From Thereva unica (taxonomy: Eukaryota; Arthropoda; Insecta; Diptera; Therevidae), in contig OX465282.1 in the NCBI GenBank assembly GCA_949987705.1, positions 93,360,070-93,424,069 on the forward strand: a stretch of 64,000 bases of DNA, read 5' to 3'. Both the position numbers and the translations under genes were made by a program. Every line of letters begins with the position of its first letter. Within the stretch, counting starts at the first letter, position 1. The notes below the pieces were generated by a model that did no database searches, was not told the origin of the DNA, and was given only the letters and a program-made list of their open reading frames with translations. This document shows, piece by piece, positions 34,367-46,224 of the stretch.

Positions 34367-34675
34367 AAGAAATTTTAATGTTAAAAATGGCCTTATAGAC
34401 CAGTGCCGATAATTTTTGAGAAAAAAAAATTCTTAGCAGTATATGGATGGCGGGAAAATTTAGTAGAAATGCTACTTAAGCAAAGAAAAATCGTGAGCAC
34501 CGCAGCAGATGACCGGAAGGGGCCCGGGGGTGCCAAAATGTGGGTTTTGGGGGTTAATCGTGTTTTTTGCGATTTCTGAGAAAAGTAGACATCTTATCGA
34601 AAAACGTTTAATGTAAAAGTTGTAGATAATTAAGATATCAAGAGCTTTCGTTCAAACCATTTTTCGACATAACCT

Positions 34676-36648
34676 TGTAACAGCATAATGGCGCGACCAT
34701 TTATTGGGCGCCACTTATGCGAGGTGTCACCCCCTTAGCCATAAGCCCTGAAGAGAATGGCCAAGGAGCCAACACCGTACATAAGAAATACAAAGAAAAT
34801 CCGGAACTCCTACGCCGGCCACACGGAGTTAGCTAGCTCGCCGGAGGGGTCGTGGGGTGTGTGGCCGGGATTTACCGAGGCTGGTTCACCACTTACCTGT
34901 ATCGGTGCCACTTTGACTTTCATCCATAATTCTCCGATCGTCGCCTGAGCCGCGTCAAACCCTGAAAAGAAATGATCCCCCCCTCAACCATTCCACCAAA
35001 AAAAATTTACCACTGGACCATTCTCATGATTATAATCATTTAATCTGGAAAACTAAACATAAACAGTACATGGAAGTTTAATACCAACAACACGGATTAG
35101 TTGCCCATGTCAAATAATCGTGAACGAATACAATAAAATAAAAAAAAATACGAGTTACGTACTTTATGGATGTTACCACTAAAGTGCGCAGTATTGGCCA
35201 ATACTCCTCACTTTGTACAAATGATAGTACAATCAACAGAAGAGGAAAACAAAAATTTCCTGAACCAACAAAAAAACAAAATGTAATTATTACCGACAAG
35301 GAGCAACACAAATCACAACTAAGTATAAAGAATATTATCAAGTTAATACTAAATACTATTAATATTAAAATTGTTATTTTAGTAATAAATTTTTTCTTTT
35401 TTTGTTTAAATTAAAGCAACAAGAAAGTTTTCTTTTTTTTTGTTTTTTTTTTTTATGTTTTATATTCTTCTGGACTGCAAGAATTGGTTGAACTTCTCCA
35501 CCCAGACAGTTAATTGACTATAGCTCTCGTCCTCAGTTTATATATATAAGTATAATATATTTTGTAAAAACGCCGCCTACGGGGTTTTCAGAGCACACGA
35601 AATTTCCCCCCCCCCTCTTTTTCTTCTCTATTTTATTCCTCTAACCAAACAAAAACCCAACCACACAAACTCAATTAATTTTTTTTTTTTTATTTTAAAC
35701 GTCCTCAGCCGCTTTTAAAGTTTTTCCTTTTTTTTCTTTTTTTTTGTAATTTGCGATCTGCGACCGAATTATAGACAAAAATCCTCAGTTTTTATTGAAA
35801 TAATTCTTCTCCGCTGAATATTATCGATATCAAAGAAAAATAACTAAATATAAATTTTCTTTTATATACCGATTTTTGTGTTTCAATAGCAAAACAAAAT
35901 GTACGTGAAACTTTCCTCCCGTGTGCGTTTTTTTTAATCCTTCTTGTTTTTTTTTGTTTTTCTTCTTTTTTTTTTTTTATTAATTTTTTTTTTTTATTAA
36001 TTTTTTTCTTTTTTTTTTGTGTTTTAATTAACCCACGAAAGCTACATATATTTTTTTGATGTATTTAATTTTTACTTACTGCTGCACGGAATTTAAAAGG
36101 ATTTTTATTGAATTCCGATGTAACATAAACTCTGGCTTTACGTCATCTTTTGTGGCTTCTTTTTTTCTCCCCCCCGTTGGTTGTGGTGTGTTGGTGGTGT
36201 AGAGCAGCCGTACGTCGTCGTCGTCTTCTTTCCTTTCTGATCTTCTCTCGTCGTGTTTTTTGGTTGTTTTTGATGATGATGATTTATTATTTAGTCGTTC
36301 CCTTTTTTATTTTTTTTTCTTTTTATTTAATTCTTACGAATATAGAACCGCGTCAGTATACTTTTAATCAACGTGTTAATATCATTATTTTATAACACGA
36401 TAATATGATATTGTAGTTATGTGTAATTTTTAAGGACTGCTTAATGAAATTCTGTCCCACGAACTAGATAGAACTCTTTCCTTTTTCCAAAAAAAAAACT
36501 CCTTTCATTATTCATTTTTTCCCTCGCCTATCCTTTTTAAATTTTCCTTTTCCTCCCCAGTAATTTTACAGTAAATTTCCCCTTGCCTACAGGGTGATTT
36601 CCAAACTAAATTCCCCAGTCAAAATAAATTTTCCAACCGACCGTTACA
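34676..36648 (-). repeat. Long terminal repeat (3' LTR in element orientation), 1973 bp
   Basis: Nearly identical to 39910-41883. Begins TGTAACAG and ends CCGTTACA. Differences between the two LTRs are mainly one-base changes in homopolymer runs, so insertion is recent. Flanked on the left by ACCT (34672-34675), matching ACCT after the other LTR. Very T-rich on the + strand between 35420 and 36310. Small open frames inside recur in both LTRs and are not supported as genes. Confidence 0.95.
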
Positions 36649-36736
36649 TACCCTCGGGTCCACAAGGCCGACTCGCGAGGCAGTGAGGAGCCGAAAATAA
36701 CGGACGGTTTTTTTTTATGCCGTAGGTCTAATATGT

Positions 36737-36805
36737 TGGCGCCAATGTGGGACTCGACTCACGACCTGAGAATAGGAGTCTCATGCTCTAGTGAGCTAGC
36801 CGGGC
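36737..36805 (-). pseudogene. tRNA-Lys-like retro-copy ending in CCA
   Basis: The minus strand starts GCCCGGCTAGCTCA, has AGAGCATGAGACTC and ATTCTCAGG arms, and ends ATTGGCGCCA. This follows tRNA-Lys(CUU) closely but with a shortened D loop, a one-base-shorter T arm, and CCT at the anticodon position. Nuclear tRNA genes of animals do not encode the terminal CCA, so it probably came from reverse transcription of a mature tRNA. It lies 88 bp from the LTR boundary, on the same strand as the element. It is not expected to be a working tRNA. Confidence 0.75.
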
Positions 36806-36849
36806 ATACGTGAACTAGTTGATAATATACGAACCGAGTGAAAAGCTAA

Positions 36850-38063
36850 CTATAATTTAGGTTCATGCTTGCAACCGTAAGTTGCGATGGCCAGTCTGAA
36901 AAATCTCCCGGAGAAATATTTGGAGTTGCGAATAACAGGCGGAAGACAATACCACATTGTCCCCCGACGGATATCAACAAGTCTCCAAACATTTCGTACA
37001 AACCCGGGTTGCTTTCGCTCCACCGGGCCAGTCTCCAGCAATACCACATTGCCTTTGACTCCCCCCGGTGAAACGATAGTCAAACTGTCTGCTGAGAGAT
37101 ATTCTCCAGACTGACCGAAGAGGAAGGACAGTGTGAGGAGTGTATACAAACCTGTTGACCGTTGGACAGTCTGCAGGTTCTCTCGGAAGAATATCTGGAA
37201 GGACAAGGATCCGGCTGAAGGCAATTCCATATTATCCCCTTCCGGCTCCTCTAATCTTTCAGAAATTCTCGCCCGAACCAGTTTCCCCTCGCACCCTGGA
37301 GTCCAACTCACGCAATCCCACATTGCATGGAGTTCCCCAGTAGGACGACAGGCAACTAATTCGCCGAGGTGCACCCACAGCCTGGCCCAAAAATCAAAAG
37401 GTGAAGAGGACCCCTTGAGGAAAATCAACGACGTATGTCTTTATGCTGGCACGACACCAGGAAATTCATGATGATCATACTGAGTGAAATTGTGCCGTAG
37501 ATAGAGTATATCATGCACTGCTTGTATATTAAAGCTCTCCTCCACGTTTGGGAAGGGTGCATCGAATAGATGAGCCAGAGCTACCAAGAACAGTATGAGC
37601 CCCATTACCGAATATCAGTCACGCAAACACTTTCAATAATTTCGTATTTCGAATACGTTGAATATATTTCAATTGCGGGAAATACGAGAAAATCAGGAAT
37701 CCAGAGGAAATTGACATCAAGATGAAGAAAAGTTGGCGGCTGCTGCGGCAAGCTCTAGTGGGCTTATTGTTAAATACGCCATCCATATCTGGATACTGTC
37801 CCCTTTATTTGTGTACAATTTTTTTCTTCGCAAGTTCCGAGTTGAGATGAAAATACATTTTCCGCCTTTAAAAATAACCTTACAAACAAAAAAAAATTTC
37901 TCGACGACCACTGATATCCTGATGATAAAATCGTTAATACTACAAATTCGTTGCATTTAAATTTGTAAAATTATATTTCCTTATTAACTTTTACCAAATA
38001 ACTGTCTTAAAAACACATACATGTGTAGATCTGTTATATTTAATTTTTCTCTAAATTAACGTA
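36850..38063. other. LTR element internal region, unassigned
   Basis: GC-richer stretch to about 37470 with open frames on both strands and a repeated (A)TACCACATTG-type word (near 36947, 37037, 37227 and 37314), possibly a decayed tandem repeat. No protein motif recognised. The remainder (37470-38063) is AT-richer. Confidence 0.4.
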
Positions 38064-38660
38064 TTAAAAAAATGATGACGCCAACAAAACGATAATAAAA
38101 AATGCATTAGTTGACTTTTTTTTCCCGGGCGCCTTAACTGATCGTCGAAGGGTATGGGTACTTACGGCCGACAAGAACAACTCGACCCCTCGTAACCTAC
38201 GACCATTCAGTCCGTCCTGCCTAAGTAGCCTCTGCAGCTCGGCCAACAGTAATCTAACTAGACTTCTAAAGGCACTACCCTTTTCGGGATTCATTGAATC
38301 CAGCAGCCCATATAATTTTGCTCCCATAACGCACAACGCCGGTTCCGCCACGCAACGATAGAAGATACCCTCTATTGCCTGACTTAACACCCAGGGATTA
38401 TTCTTGAAATCGAAAAATATAGTTAGGATTCTCGACGCAATGGTATCGAACGATCCCGGAATATCTGCTAACCTATTCATCACCTCGAAAAGATAACTCA
38501 ATGCTGTGCCCTCGTCCAGTGAGTGTGACATGACAACCCGTTTAGCCTTAGGAACGAATTCCTTCGCAAACGGAGATAGAGTCGAAAATAAATGTGGCCT
38601 TCTTAGCACCTTATGCCGGATGGGCAGGCCATAAAAGGTGCGACGGCCCGAGTCGGCCAT
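38064..38660 (-). CDS. PAIP1-like protein (PAM2 motif plus partial MIF4G domain) carried by the LTR element
   Basis: 198 codons from an ATG in good context (AACAATGG). Residues 28-37 read LSPFAKEFVP, a full PAM2 motif (L-x3-A-x2-F-x-P), which in known proteins binds the MLLE domain of poly(A)-binding protein. Residues about 48-165 follow a MIF4G-like helical pattern: a segment around SFDTIASRI, then WVLSQAIEGIFYRCVAEP, AKLYGLLD and RLRGVELFL. PAM2 followed by MIF4G is the layout of PAIP1, a stimulator of translation. The last 30 residues are unrelated and basic/hydrophobic, so the domain is truncated. The frame is intact, sense to the element, and lies between nearly identical LTRs. Host-gene capture is inferred. 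It would act in the cytoplasm. Confidence 0.72.
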   Translation of the reverse strand: MADSGRRTFYGLPIRHKVLRRPHLFSTLSPFAKEFVPKAKRVVMSHSLDEGTALSYLFEVMNRLADIPGSFDTIASRILTIFFDFKNNPWVLSQAIEGIFYRCVAEPALCVMGAKLYGLLDSMNPEKGSAFRSLVRLLLAELQRLLRQDGLNGRRLRGVELFLSAVSTHTLRRSVKAPGKKKSTNAFFIIVLLASSFF

Positions 38661-39364
38661 TGTTATCTATGGTTTTAGCAAAAATTCCACAAAAAAACTA
38701 ATTAATTAGGATATTTAATCGATAAAAATTCTTGCAATTCATTAACACAAAAGGTTGCAATAAACAAATCAAATAGATAGTAACACTAGTGTGTGTATAT
38801 CTCAAAGAATCAAAATCAACGCCGCTTAGTTTGTATAGACAGAACAATAAAAGTGTATTAGTGTGTATGAACAAATCAAATAACTATTGGTGCTATGGGA
38901 GGGTACCTCAAAAAAAATCAACAACGATTAGAGGGTAGCAATAAAACAATAAAAGTGTGTTAGTGTAGGTAGATAAGTGATTTGCTTTAATTCAATATAC
39001 GCGAAGAATGGTTGAGACGGATAACACTTCCCCTCAGGGATCCCGCATGTCGATGGCCTCGATGGCAGTTGGTGAAGACTATGAAGCATAGTCATCACCA
39101 AGTGTCATCAAGGTCGCCGACACAGCTTCAGGTATACCCGGAACGAAGGACGGAAACGAAAATTCAAAATCGCATCGACACGAAAAGAAAGGAAACTTCT
39201 TCAAAAATAAAAAAATTTGGGGGATCCGCTGTTCAACCACAACTGAGCTACCTTTCGGAAAATCAATCAGTTGGGAAGAACAGACGAGAAAAAACGATTC
39301 AGGACAAAACAAAAAATAGAATTTAAAAATCTGAATGGACCTTCAGAAGGAACAAGGGGCGCAG

Positions 39365-39500
39365 TGGCAGGCGGTAACACGCCTGTTACCAAAGACGGTT
39401 AAGCCCTTGTACCAACTTCAACTTCCACCAGGAAAATTAAAGAAGATCCTGTTCAAAGACCGACGCAGTGGCAGGCGGTATCACGCCTGATACCAGAGTC
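39365..39500. repeat. Duplicated hairpin motif with one compensatory change
   Basis: CGCAGTGGCAGGC is followed by GGTAACA-CGCC-TGTTACC (39373-39390) and again by GGTATCA-CGCC-TGATACC (39477-39494). The A-T pair at the fourth or fifth stem position is swapped on both sides. It lies in the 5' part of the LTR element's internal region. Confidence 0.7.
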
Positions 39501-39892
39501 GCCGACCCCAGAAACAGGACAAGGATGAACCACTACTACACCTGCACGCATAGCCAAGCGAACACCGCTTGTTAGCAAGCCGTGCAGGATAGCATGGTTC
39601 GAAGCTACTCCAAAACGAAGAAGTTACCGCGTACGTGAACGGACAGGCCTAAAAGCGAAGACAAATAAAAATTCACATAGAATTTAGACAATGATGCTGA
39701 AAAAAAATTCGAAAAAATAGACAAGGGCTAAGGCCTCGCGGTACTACCTTAGCCCACAGCGAGCGCTGGGTAAAAGTGGTGAACCATAGACGAAAAAAAA
39801 TCAAACATTGTCCGTGAAGGCACAAGTGGTATTAAACCAAAAAAATTTAAACTTCAGGGTCCGTGTAGGACAGTCAACGGGCTTTAAAAGCT

Positions 39893-39905
39893 ACGTTGGG
39901 CGCCA
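39893..39905 (-). other. Primer-binding site, tRNA-Lys type
   Basis: Minus-strand TGGCGCCCAACGT, four bases inside the LTR boundary. It is complementary to the 3' end of tRNA-Lys(CUU) including CCA. Confidence 0.8.
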
Positions 39906-39909
39906 TTTA

Positions 39910-41883
39910 TGTAACAGCATAATGGCGCGACCATTTATTGGGCGCCACTTATGCGAGGTGTCACCCCCTTAGCCATAAGCCCTGAAGAGAATGGCCAAGG
40001 AGCCAACACCGTACATAAGAAATACAAAGAAAATCCGGAACTCCTACGCCGGCCACACGGAGTTAGCTAGCTCGCCGGAGGGGTCGTGGGGTGTGTGGCC
40101 GGGATTTACCGAGGCTGGTTCACCACTTACCTGTATCGGTGCCACTTTGACTTTCATCCATAATTCTCCGATCGTCGCCTGAGCCGCGTCAAACCCTGAA
40201 AAGAAATGATCCCCCCCTCAACCATTCCACCAAAAAAAATTTACCACTGGACCATTCTCATGATTATAATCATTTAATCTGGAAAACTAAACATAAACAG
40301 TACATGGAAGTTTAATACCAACAACACGGATTAGTTGCCCATGTCAAATAATCGTGAACGAATACAATAAAATAAAAAAAAATACGAGTTACGTACTTTA
40401 TGGATGTTACCACTAAAGTGCGCAGTATTGGCCAATACTCCTCACTTTGTACAAATGATAGTACAATCAACAGAAGAGGAAAACAAAAATTTCCTGAACC
40501 AACAAAAAAACAAAATGTAATTATTACCGACAAGGAGCAACACAAATCACAACTAAGTATAAAGAATATTATCAAGTTAATACTAAATACTATTAATATT
40601 AAAATTGTTATTTTAGTAATAAATTTTTTCTTTTTTTGTTTAAATTAAAGCAACAAGAAAGTTTTCTTTTTTTTTGTTTTTTTTTTTTATGTTTTATATT
40701 CTTCTGGACTGCAAGAATTGGTTGAACTTCTCCACCCCAGACAGTTAATTGACTATAGCTCTCGTCCTCAGTTTATATATATAAGTATAATATATTTTGT
40801 AAAAACGCCGCCTACGGGGTTTTCAGAGCACACGAAATTTCCCCCCCCCCCTCTTTTTCTTCTCTATTTTATTCCTCTAACCAAACAAAAACCCAACCAC
40901 ACAAACTCAATTAATTTTTTTTTTTTTATTTTAAACGTCCTCAGCCGCTTTTAAAGTTTTTCCTTTTTTTTTCTTTTTTTTTGTAATTTGCGATCTGCGA
41001 CCGAATTATAGACAAAAATCCTCAGTTTTTATTGAAATAATTCTTCTCCGCTGAATATTATCGATATCAAAGAAAAATAACTAAATATAAATTTTCTTTT
41101 ATATACCGATTTTTGTGTTTCAATAGCAAAACAAAATGTACGTGAAACTTTCCTCCCGTGTGCGTTTTTTTTAATCCTTCTTGTTTTTTTTTGTTTTTCT
41201 TCTTTTTTTTTTTATTAATTTTTTTTTTTATTAATTTTTTTCTTTTTTTTTTGTGTTTTAATTAACCCACGAAAGCTACATATATTTTTTTGATGTATTT
41301 AATTTTTACTTACTGCTGCACGGAATTTAAAAGGATTTTTATTGAATTCCGATGTAACATAAACTCTGGCTTTACGTCATCTTTTGTGGCTTCTTTTTTT
41401 CTCCCCCCCGTTGGTTGTGGTGTGTTGGTGGTGTAGAGCAGCCGTACGTCGTCGTCGTCTTCTTTCCTTTCTGATCTTCTCTCGTCGTGTTTTTTGGTTG
41501 TTTTTGATGATGATGATTTATTATTTAGTCGTTCCCTTTTTTATTTTTTTTTTCTTTTTATTTAATTCTTACGAATATAGAACCGCGTCAGTATACTTTT
41601 AATCAACGTGTTAATATCATTATTTTATAACACGATAATATGATATTGTAGTTATGTGTAATTTTTAAGGACTGCTTAATGAAATTCTGTCCCACGAACT
41701 AGATAGAACTCTTTCCTTTTTCCAAAAAAAAAACTCCTTTCATTATTCATTTTTTCCCTCGCCTATCCTTTTTAAATTTTCCTTTTCCTCCCCAGTAATT
41801 TTACAGTAAATTTCCCCTTGCCTACAGGGTGATTTCCAAACTAAATTCCCCAGTCAAAATAAATTTTCCAACCGACCGTTACA
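39910..41883 (-). repeat. Long terminal repeat (5' LTR in element orientation), 1974 bp
   Basis: Same sequence as 34676-36648. The 4-bp target duplication ACCT follows at 41884-41887. On the minus strand this LTR is followed, after TAAA, by TGGCGCCCAACGT (39905 down to 39893), a primer-binding site complementary to the 3' end of tRNA-Lys. This sets the element orientation as minus. Confidence 0.93.
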
Positions 41884-42726
41884 ACCTCCAAAAATGGAGA
41901 AAAACGTCAAAAACCGAGTTTTTCGTTTATCATTTTTATCTTTCACAAAAATGATTCAATTTTAATGAAATTTGAGGAAAATGTAGATTTTCATGTTCCG
42001 AAAAGGCCCAATTTTTTTCGATTGGTTGTTTAGTTTTGTTTTTATGACCTTAATTTAAAAAAAGGCCCCATTTTCAATCAAACAAGTTGGCGAACAAATT
42101 TTTGATTTTTAGAATTTTGAAGACGGATATTTCTTCGTTGAATCCTCTACCTTTAGATGGCGTAAAAAAATGATAGTGTCACAATGGAAAAACATCGATA
42201 AAAAATCGAAAAACCAAAAAAACCTTTTTCAAATATCGATTTTGCCGTAAACTTCACTAATTCTGTATGTATATCTCTTTGAAATAAAGCTTTTAAAGTC
42301 GTGCGAAACTGTAAATTTAATGTAATATATTATAAGGGAACATCATGTAACAGTTTCAGATATGCCAAAAATTGTTTAAACAATTATTTCACTCAAGAAA
42401 TCAACGAAAAAATTAATTCTGTATATCTCTTTGAAATAAAGCTTTTAAAGTCGTGCGAAACTGTAAATTTAATGTAATATATTATAAGGGAACTTCATGT
42501 AACAGTTTCAGATGTGCCAAAAATTGTTTAAACAATTATTTCACTCAAGAAATCAACGAAAAAATTACATTTTTAGGCAAGAAAAAATTGTTCTATGCCT
42601 TACGGACGTTTATAGTTTCAAAACAATTCGATTAACGTACATATATATTATTTTTATCTGCACATTAAAGATTGAATTATGGCGGGTTAGTTTTTTATAA
42701 TCTCTTATTGGAGTGCCCGCTCACTT

Positions 42727-43629
42727 CTTTTTTAACTTCCCAGTATAGGAAGTTATTGTAATCGGTCCGAAAATCGAAATCGAAAATTTCAACGTATTTT
42801 CATCTTTCAAGGTCCCAGGAGCATTTTAAGCAAAAAATTGGGAGGAAGTATGTGTGTGTGTGTGTGTGTGTATGTGCGTACGGATGTGGTCATTTTTTCC
42901 TGCACGATATCGCGCCAACCAAAACTGATATCGACTTCGTTGAGGTGTCGTTCGAAGCGTATTAACCGAAATATGATCTGAAAAGATTTTCATGAAATTC
43001 GGTCCAGCCGTTTTTTTGTTTAAGCGACGTAAGTGATTTTTGTACCTGCACGATATCGCCCGAACCACGAAAGATATCGACTTAGTTGACGTGCCGTTCG
43101 AAGAGTATTAACCAAAATATGATCTGAAAAGATTTTCATAAAATTCGGTTGAGCCGTTTTTTTGTTTAAGCGGCGTAAGTGATTTTTGTACCTGCACGAT
43201 ATCGCCCGAACATATTGACTTACTTGAGGTGCCGTTCGAAGCGTATTAGCGACAATATAATCTGAAAAGATTTTTATAATATTCGGTCCAGCGGTTTTTG
43301 GTTTAAATGACTTAAGTGATTTTTGTACCTGCACGATACCGCGCGAACTAAAAACTATATCGACTTCATTGAGGTGCCGAAAAACATTAATACATCAATT
43401 TTATATACATTTTCGTCATCCTAATCTTGTAAGTGCGCACATTTAGTTTGACATTTTAGCGAAAATATTGATAAACAATTGTGACAAATTCTCGGTATTA
43501 TACATATATTCTATATTGCCTATTGTTCATTTATTATTAAAATATCCAATCATAATATTCAACATCCATCATACTGGGAAGTTGATCGTGTGGACCGAAA
43601 GGGTCGAACCCACATCCCAACTAGTTTTT
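42727..43629 (-). mobile_element. Second copy of the AACTTCCCAGTAT repeat family
   Basis: Reverse complement of 1639-2672, with fewer internal units and the same CA/GT microsatellite and terminal words. It lies in the loop of the large foldback element. The open frames on the minus strand are shared with the first copy only through the repeat. Confidence 0.8.
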
Positions 43630-43773
43630 AATTTCTTCCGCCTTTCCGCTTGCTGGTCTGCTGTCCTTACAATTTATTCGTTCATACGATGCACATGGTT
43701 ACTAACACCGTAACAGTGTTCTTGCTGTAAGGTAATAACCCAATAAAATGATTTTTGAAGTTTATGAATGTAT

Positions 43774-43965
43774 GGGGGCCTCGGTGGTCTAGAGGTAAGG
43801 CGCCTGACTACTATCCCAGAGGTCCCGGGTTCGAATCCCGGCCAGCCCCACGGTCCTTCGCCTTTTCCATTTTCCCACCCATATTACTTCCCTTCTTTCT
43901 TCTCCTCTCTTTACATTCCTGATTCCTCCTGTCATAGCCTTCGCTAGTCCTTCCTTCCGTATGGG
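43774..43965 (+). mobile_element. tRNA-derived SINE, copy 2 (3'-truncated)
   Basis: Starts GGGGGCCTCGGTGGTCTAG, with B box GGTTCGAATCC at about 43829 and GGCCAGCCCCA completing a tRNA-like head. It continues with the shared CTTCGCCTTTTCCATTTTCCC body but stops before the internal region seen in copies 1 and 3. This copy has the best-preserved pol III head. Confidence 0.8.
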
Positions 43966-45504
43966 TTAAGTTAAATTTGCACGCAGAAATTTTCTTGTGA
44001 GCCGGTTAGCACAGTTCCCTCTTGACCTTCCTTCTTTTAAAAATTGGTTCTACTGCTGCTGAAGCAATACTTGTGTAGATTATGCCATTGTGTTTAACAA
44101 TACCGCTTTTAGGTCGGGTCCTTTTGATACACATATGTATTTGTACATATGTATATATCTATAAATGTTTTTATGTGTGTAGGTACATTTTATGTATTCA
44201 CAATGAAGATTGTGATGAGTTTGAGGGCCTTCACGAGGTCAAAGACTTTATCGAAAGATTCTCAAAAGATCGAAAACTGTTGAGTGCCAAGATTAACAGC
44301 ATCTCTCCAAAAAAAAAAGAGATATGAATATGATATGAGATATGAGTATTTCCTCATGGACAATTGTATGTTGCGGCCAGTAGAGTGTAATACAATAAAA
44401 TGTAATATGTGACATTAAGAGATAATAAAAGTTGGTTTTTTGGCATTGCTTTTTCCAACTATAAAAATTTGTTTCATTTTTCAAATATGATTTATTCTTC
44501 TCGAAAAATTTTGTTACTGAAGACTCCTAGGTTTAGCAAATGGCGCTCGAACGGTGAGTGCTAGGTCCTGCTGGTAAGTTTTATTATATAAGTCATCACA
44601 ATAACTAGAAATATTTTTTTTGGGCTGAAAATGTAATTTTTTCGTTGATTTCTTGAGTGAAATAATTGTTTAAACAATTTTTGGCACATCTGAAACTGTT
44701 ACATGAAGTTCCCTTATAATATATTACATTAAATTTACAGTTTCGCACGACTTTAAAAGCTTTATTTCAAAGAGATATACAGAATTAATTTTTTCGTTGA
44801 TTTCTTGAGTGAAATAATTGTTTAAACAATTTTTGGCATATCTGAAACTGTTACATGATGTTCCCTTATAATATATTACATTAAATTTACAGTTTCGCAC
44901 GACTTTAAAAGCTTTATTTCAAAGAGATATACATACAGAATTAGTGAAGTTTACGGAAAAATCGATATTTGAAAAAGGTTTTTTTGGTTTTTCGATTTTT
45001 TATCGATGTTTTTCCATTGTGCCACTATCATTTTTTACGCCATCTAAAGGTAGAGGATTCAACGAAGAAAAATCCGTCTTCAAAATTTTAAAATATATAG
45101 TTTAAAAAAACCAAAAAATACGCTTTCCCGGTTTGAACGAAAGCTCTTGATATCTTAATTATCTACAACTTTTACATTAAACGTTTTTCGATAAGAGGTC
45201 TACTTTTCTCAGAAATCGCAAAATACGCGATTAACCCGCCAAAACCCACATTTTGGCACCCCCGGGCCCCTTCCGGTCATCTGCTGCGGTGCTCTCGATT
45301 TTTCTTTGTTTAAGTAGCATTTCTACTAAATTTTCCCGCCATCCATATACTGTTAAGAATTTTTCTAGTTTTTGGCTTTTCAAAAGCGCTTTTGCACTGG
45401 TCTATTATTTGGTACTTTCAGACATAACCTCAGGTTGTAAAGTACTGAAAAAGTACAAATTAGAGCCATTTTTAACATTAAAATTGCTTATAGCTATAGG
45501 AGTG

Positions 45505-45768
45505 GAGGCTTAATTTCAAAGCACACTTGGAGGACATTGCGGATAAGGCTTTAGCTAAGTTGTACAATGTACAATGTACAATGTACATTATTTCCAAAAT
45601 GCTTTCCAACGCGGGGGCCCTAGAGGGAGTGAGTGTGTTTAGCTCAGTCTTATTTTAGGTTACGCCAGTGTGGGCAGCAGTGTTTAACAGAACGGCTAAC
45701 AGCAGAAGATGGATGACCACGTACAGGCTAAGCGCCCTCCGTGAGTGATGTTCGTACAGGACCATATA
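45505..45768 (+). pseudogene. R1-type LINE fragment, RT C-terminal part (second copy)
   Basis: Translates to NFKAHLEDI, ALAKLYN and SRRWMTTYRLSALRE in broken frames, matching 5025-5180. It has an extra middle section (aatgcgggggcccta, ttacgccagtgtgggcagcagt) that fits the standard R1 RT order, so this copy is fuller than the first. A GTACAAT microsatellite sits at 45567-45590. Confidence 0.65.
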
Positions 45769-46224
45769 GGCTGTATCAGATCCAACATTTTGAGCAGCGG
45801 CAGAAGCAGAGGCAGAAGCAGAATTCTGCCTGCTGAATCAGATCCAAGTAAAGCAGCAGCAGTGGCAGAATTTTTATTTGACAGCTAACGACAAATTAAA
45901 TTGTTTGCGTATATAAAATTTTTTTCCAAATATAGTTGAAGATGATGTTGATAGATTTTGATTTTTTAAATAAATTTGATTCTTTATAAATATAACGAAA
46001 TTTTTAAGTTTATCCGTCCACTTGCCACTTAAAAACAACTTCCCAAGTAACAGCTGTTAGAAATGTCAAAAAATTCTGCTTCGCAAAGCAGCAAAATTAG
46101 GATTTGAGATGAGAAAGCAGCGGCAGAACTCTCTGCTGCTTTTCTTGTCACGTGATCCGCGTAAGCCAATAGAAACAATTCTCTGCCGACGGTTCTGCTT
46201 TTCTGCTTTGGATCTGATACAGCC
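45769..46224. mobile_element. MITE with 17-bp TIR GGCTGTATCAGATCCAA
   Basis: 456 bp with perfect 17-bp inverted ends. Flanks are ATA on the left and TTA on the right, close to a TWA-type duplication, so a Harbinger-like origin is possible. It contains repeated GCAGCGGCAGA words. It splits the R1-type LINE copy at the YRT codons. Confidence 0.8.

Larger units (their letters stand above)
34676..41883 (-). mobile_element. Young non-autonomous LTR retroelement (LARD-like) without gag-pol
   Basis: Two nearly identical LTRs of about 1.97 kb enclose 3.26 kb of internal DNA, with a 4-bp ACCT duplication and a tRNA-Lys-type primer-binding site on the minus strand. I find no gag, protease, RT, RNase H or integrase. 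The internal region instead has a PAIP1-like frame (38064-38660, sense to the element), a tRNA-Lys-like segment near the 3' LTR, and two covarying hairpins near 39373 and 39477. Replication enzymes must come from another element. Confidence 0.9.
34367..45499. mobile_element. Large foldback element split by an LTR element
   Basis: The left arm (34367-34675 resuming at 41884-42577) and right arm (44624-45499) are reverse complements, including GAAAGCTCTTGATATCTTAA, CACATTTTGGCACC and CCCGCCATCCATATAC. The LTR element at 34676-41883 splits the left arm. Both arms carry the same internal direct duplication of about 155 bp (left copies near 42256 and 42417). The 2-kb central segment contains a repeat-family copy and a SINE. 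The right end abuts R1-type LINE sequence. I could not define a target duplication. Confidence 0.8.

Noticed and set aside
36850..37428. 192-codon minus-strand frame in the LTR element
   Set aside because: Other frames on both strands are also open in this GC-rich, repeat-like stretch and nothing in the translation is recognisable.
34757..41602. Pairs of identical small frames (63, 87, 82 and 72-81 codons)
   Set aside because: Present twice only because they lie in the two LTRs; no conserved domain.
34676..41883. Plus-strand orientation of the LTR element using TGGCGCC at 36737 as primer site
   Set aside because: That site is 88 bp from the LTR, while the minus-strand site is 4 bp from its LTR; the former is better explained as a tRNA copy.
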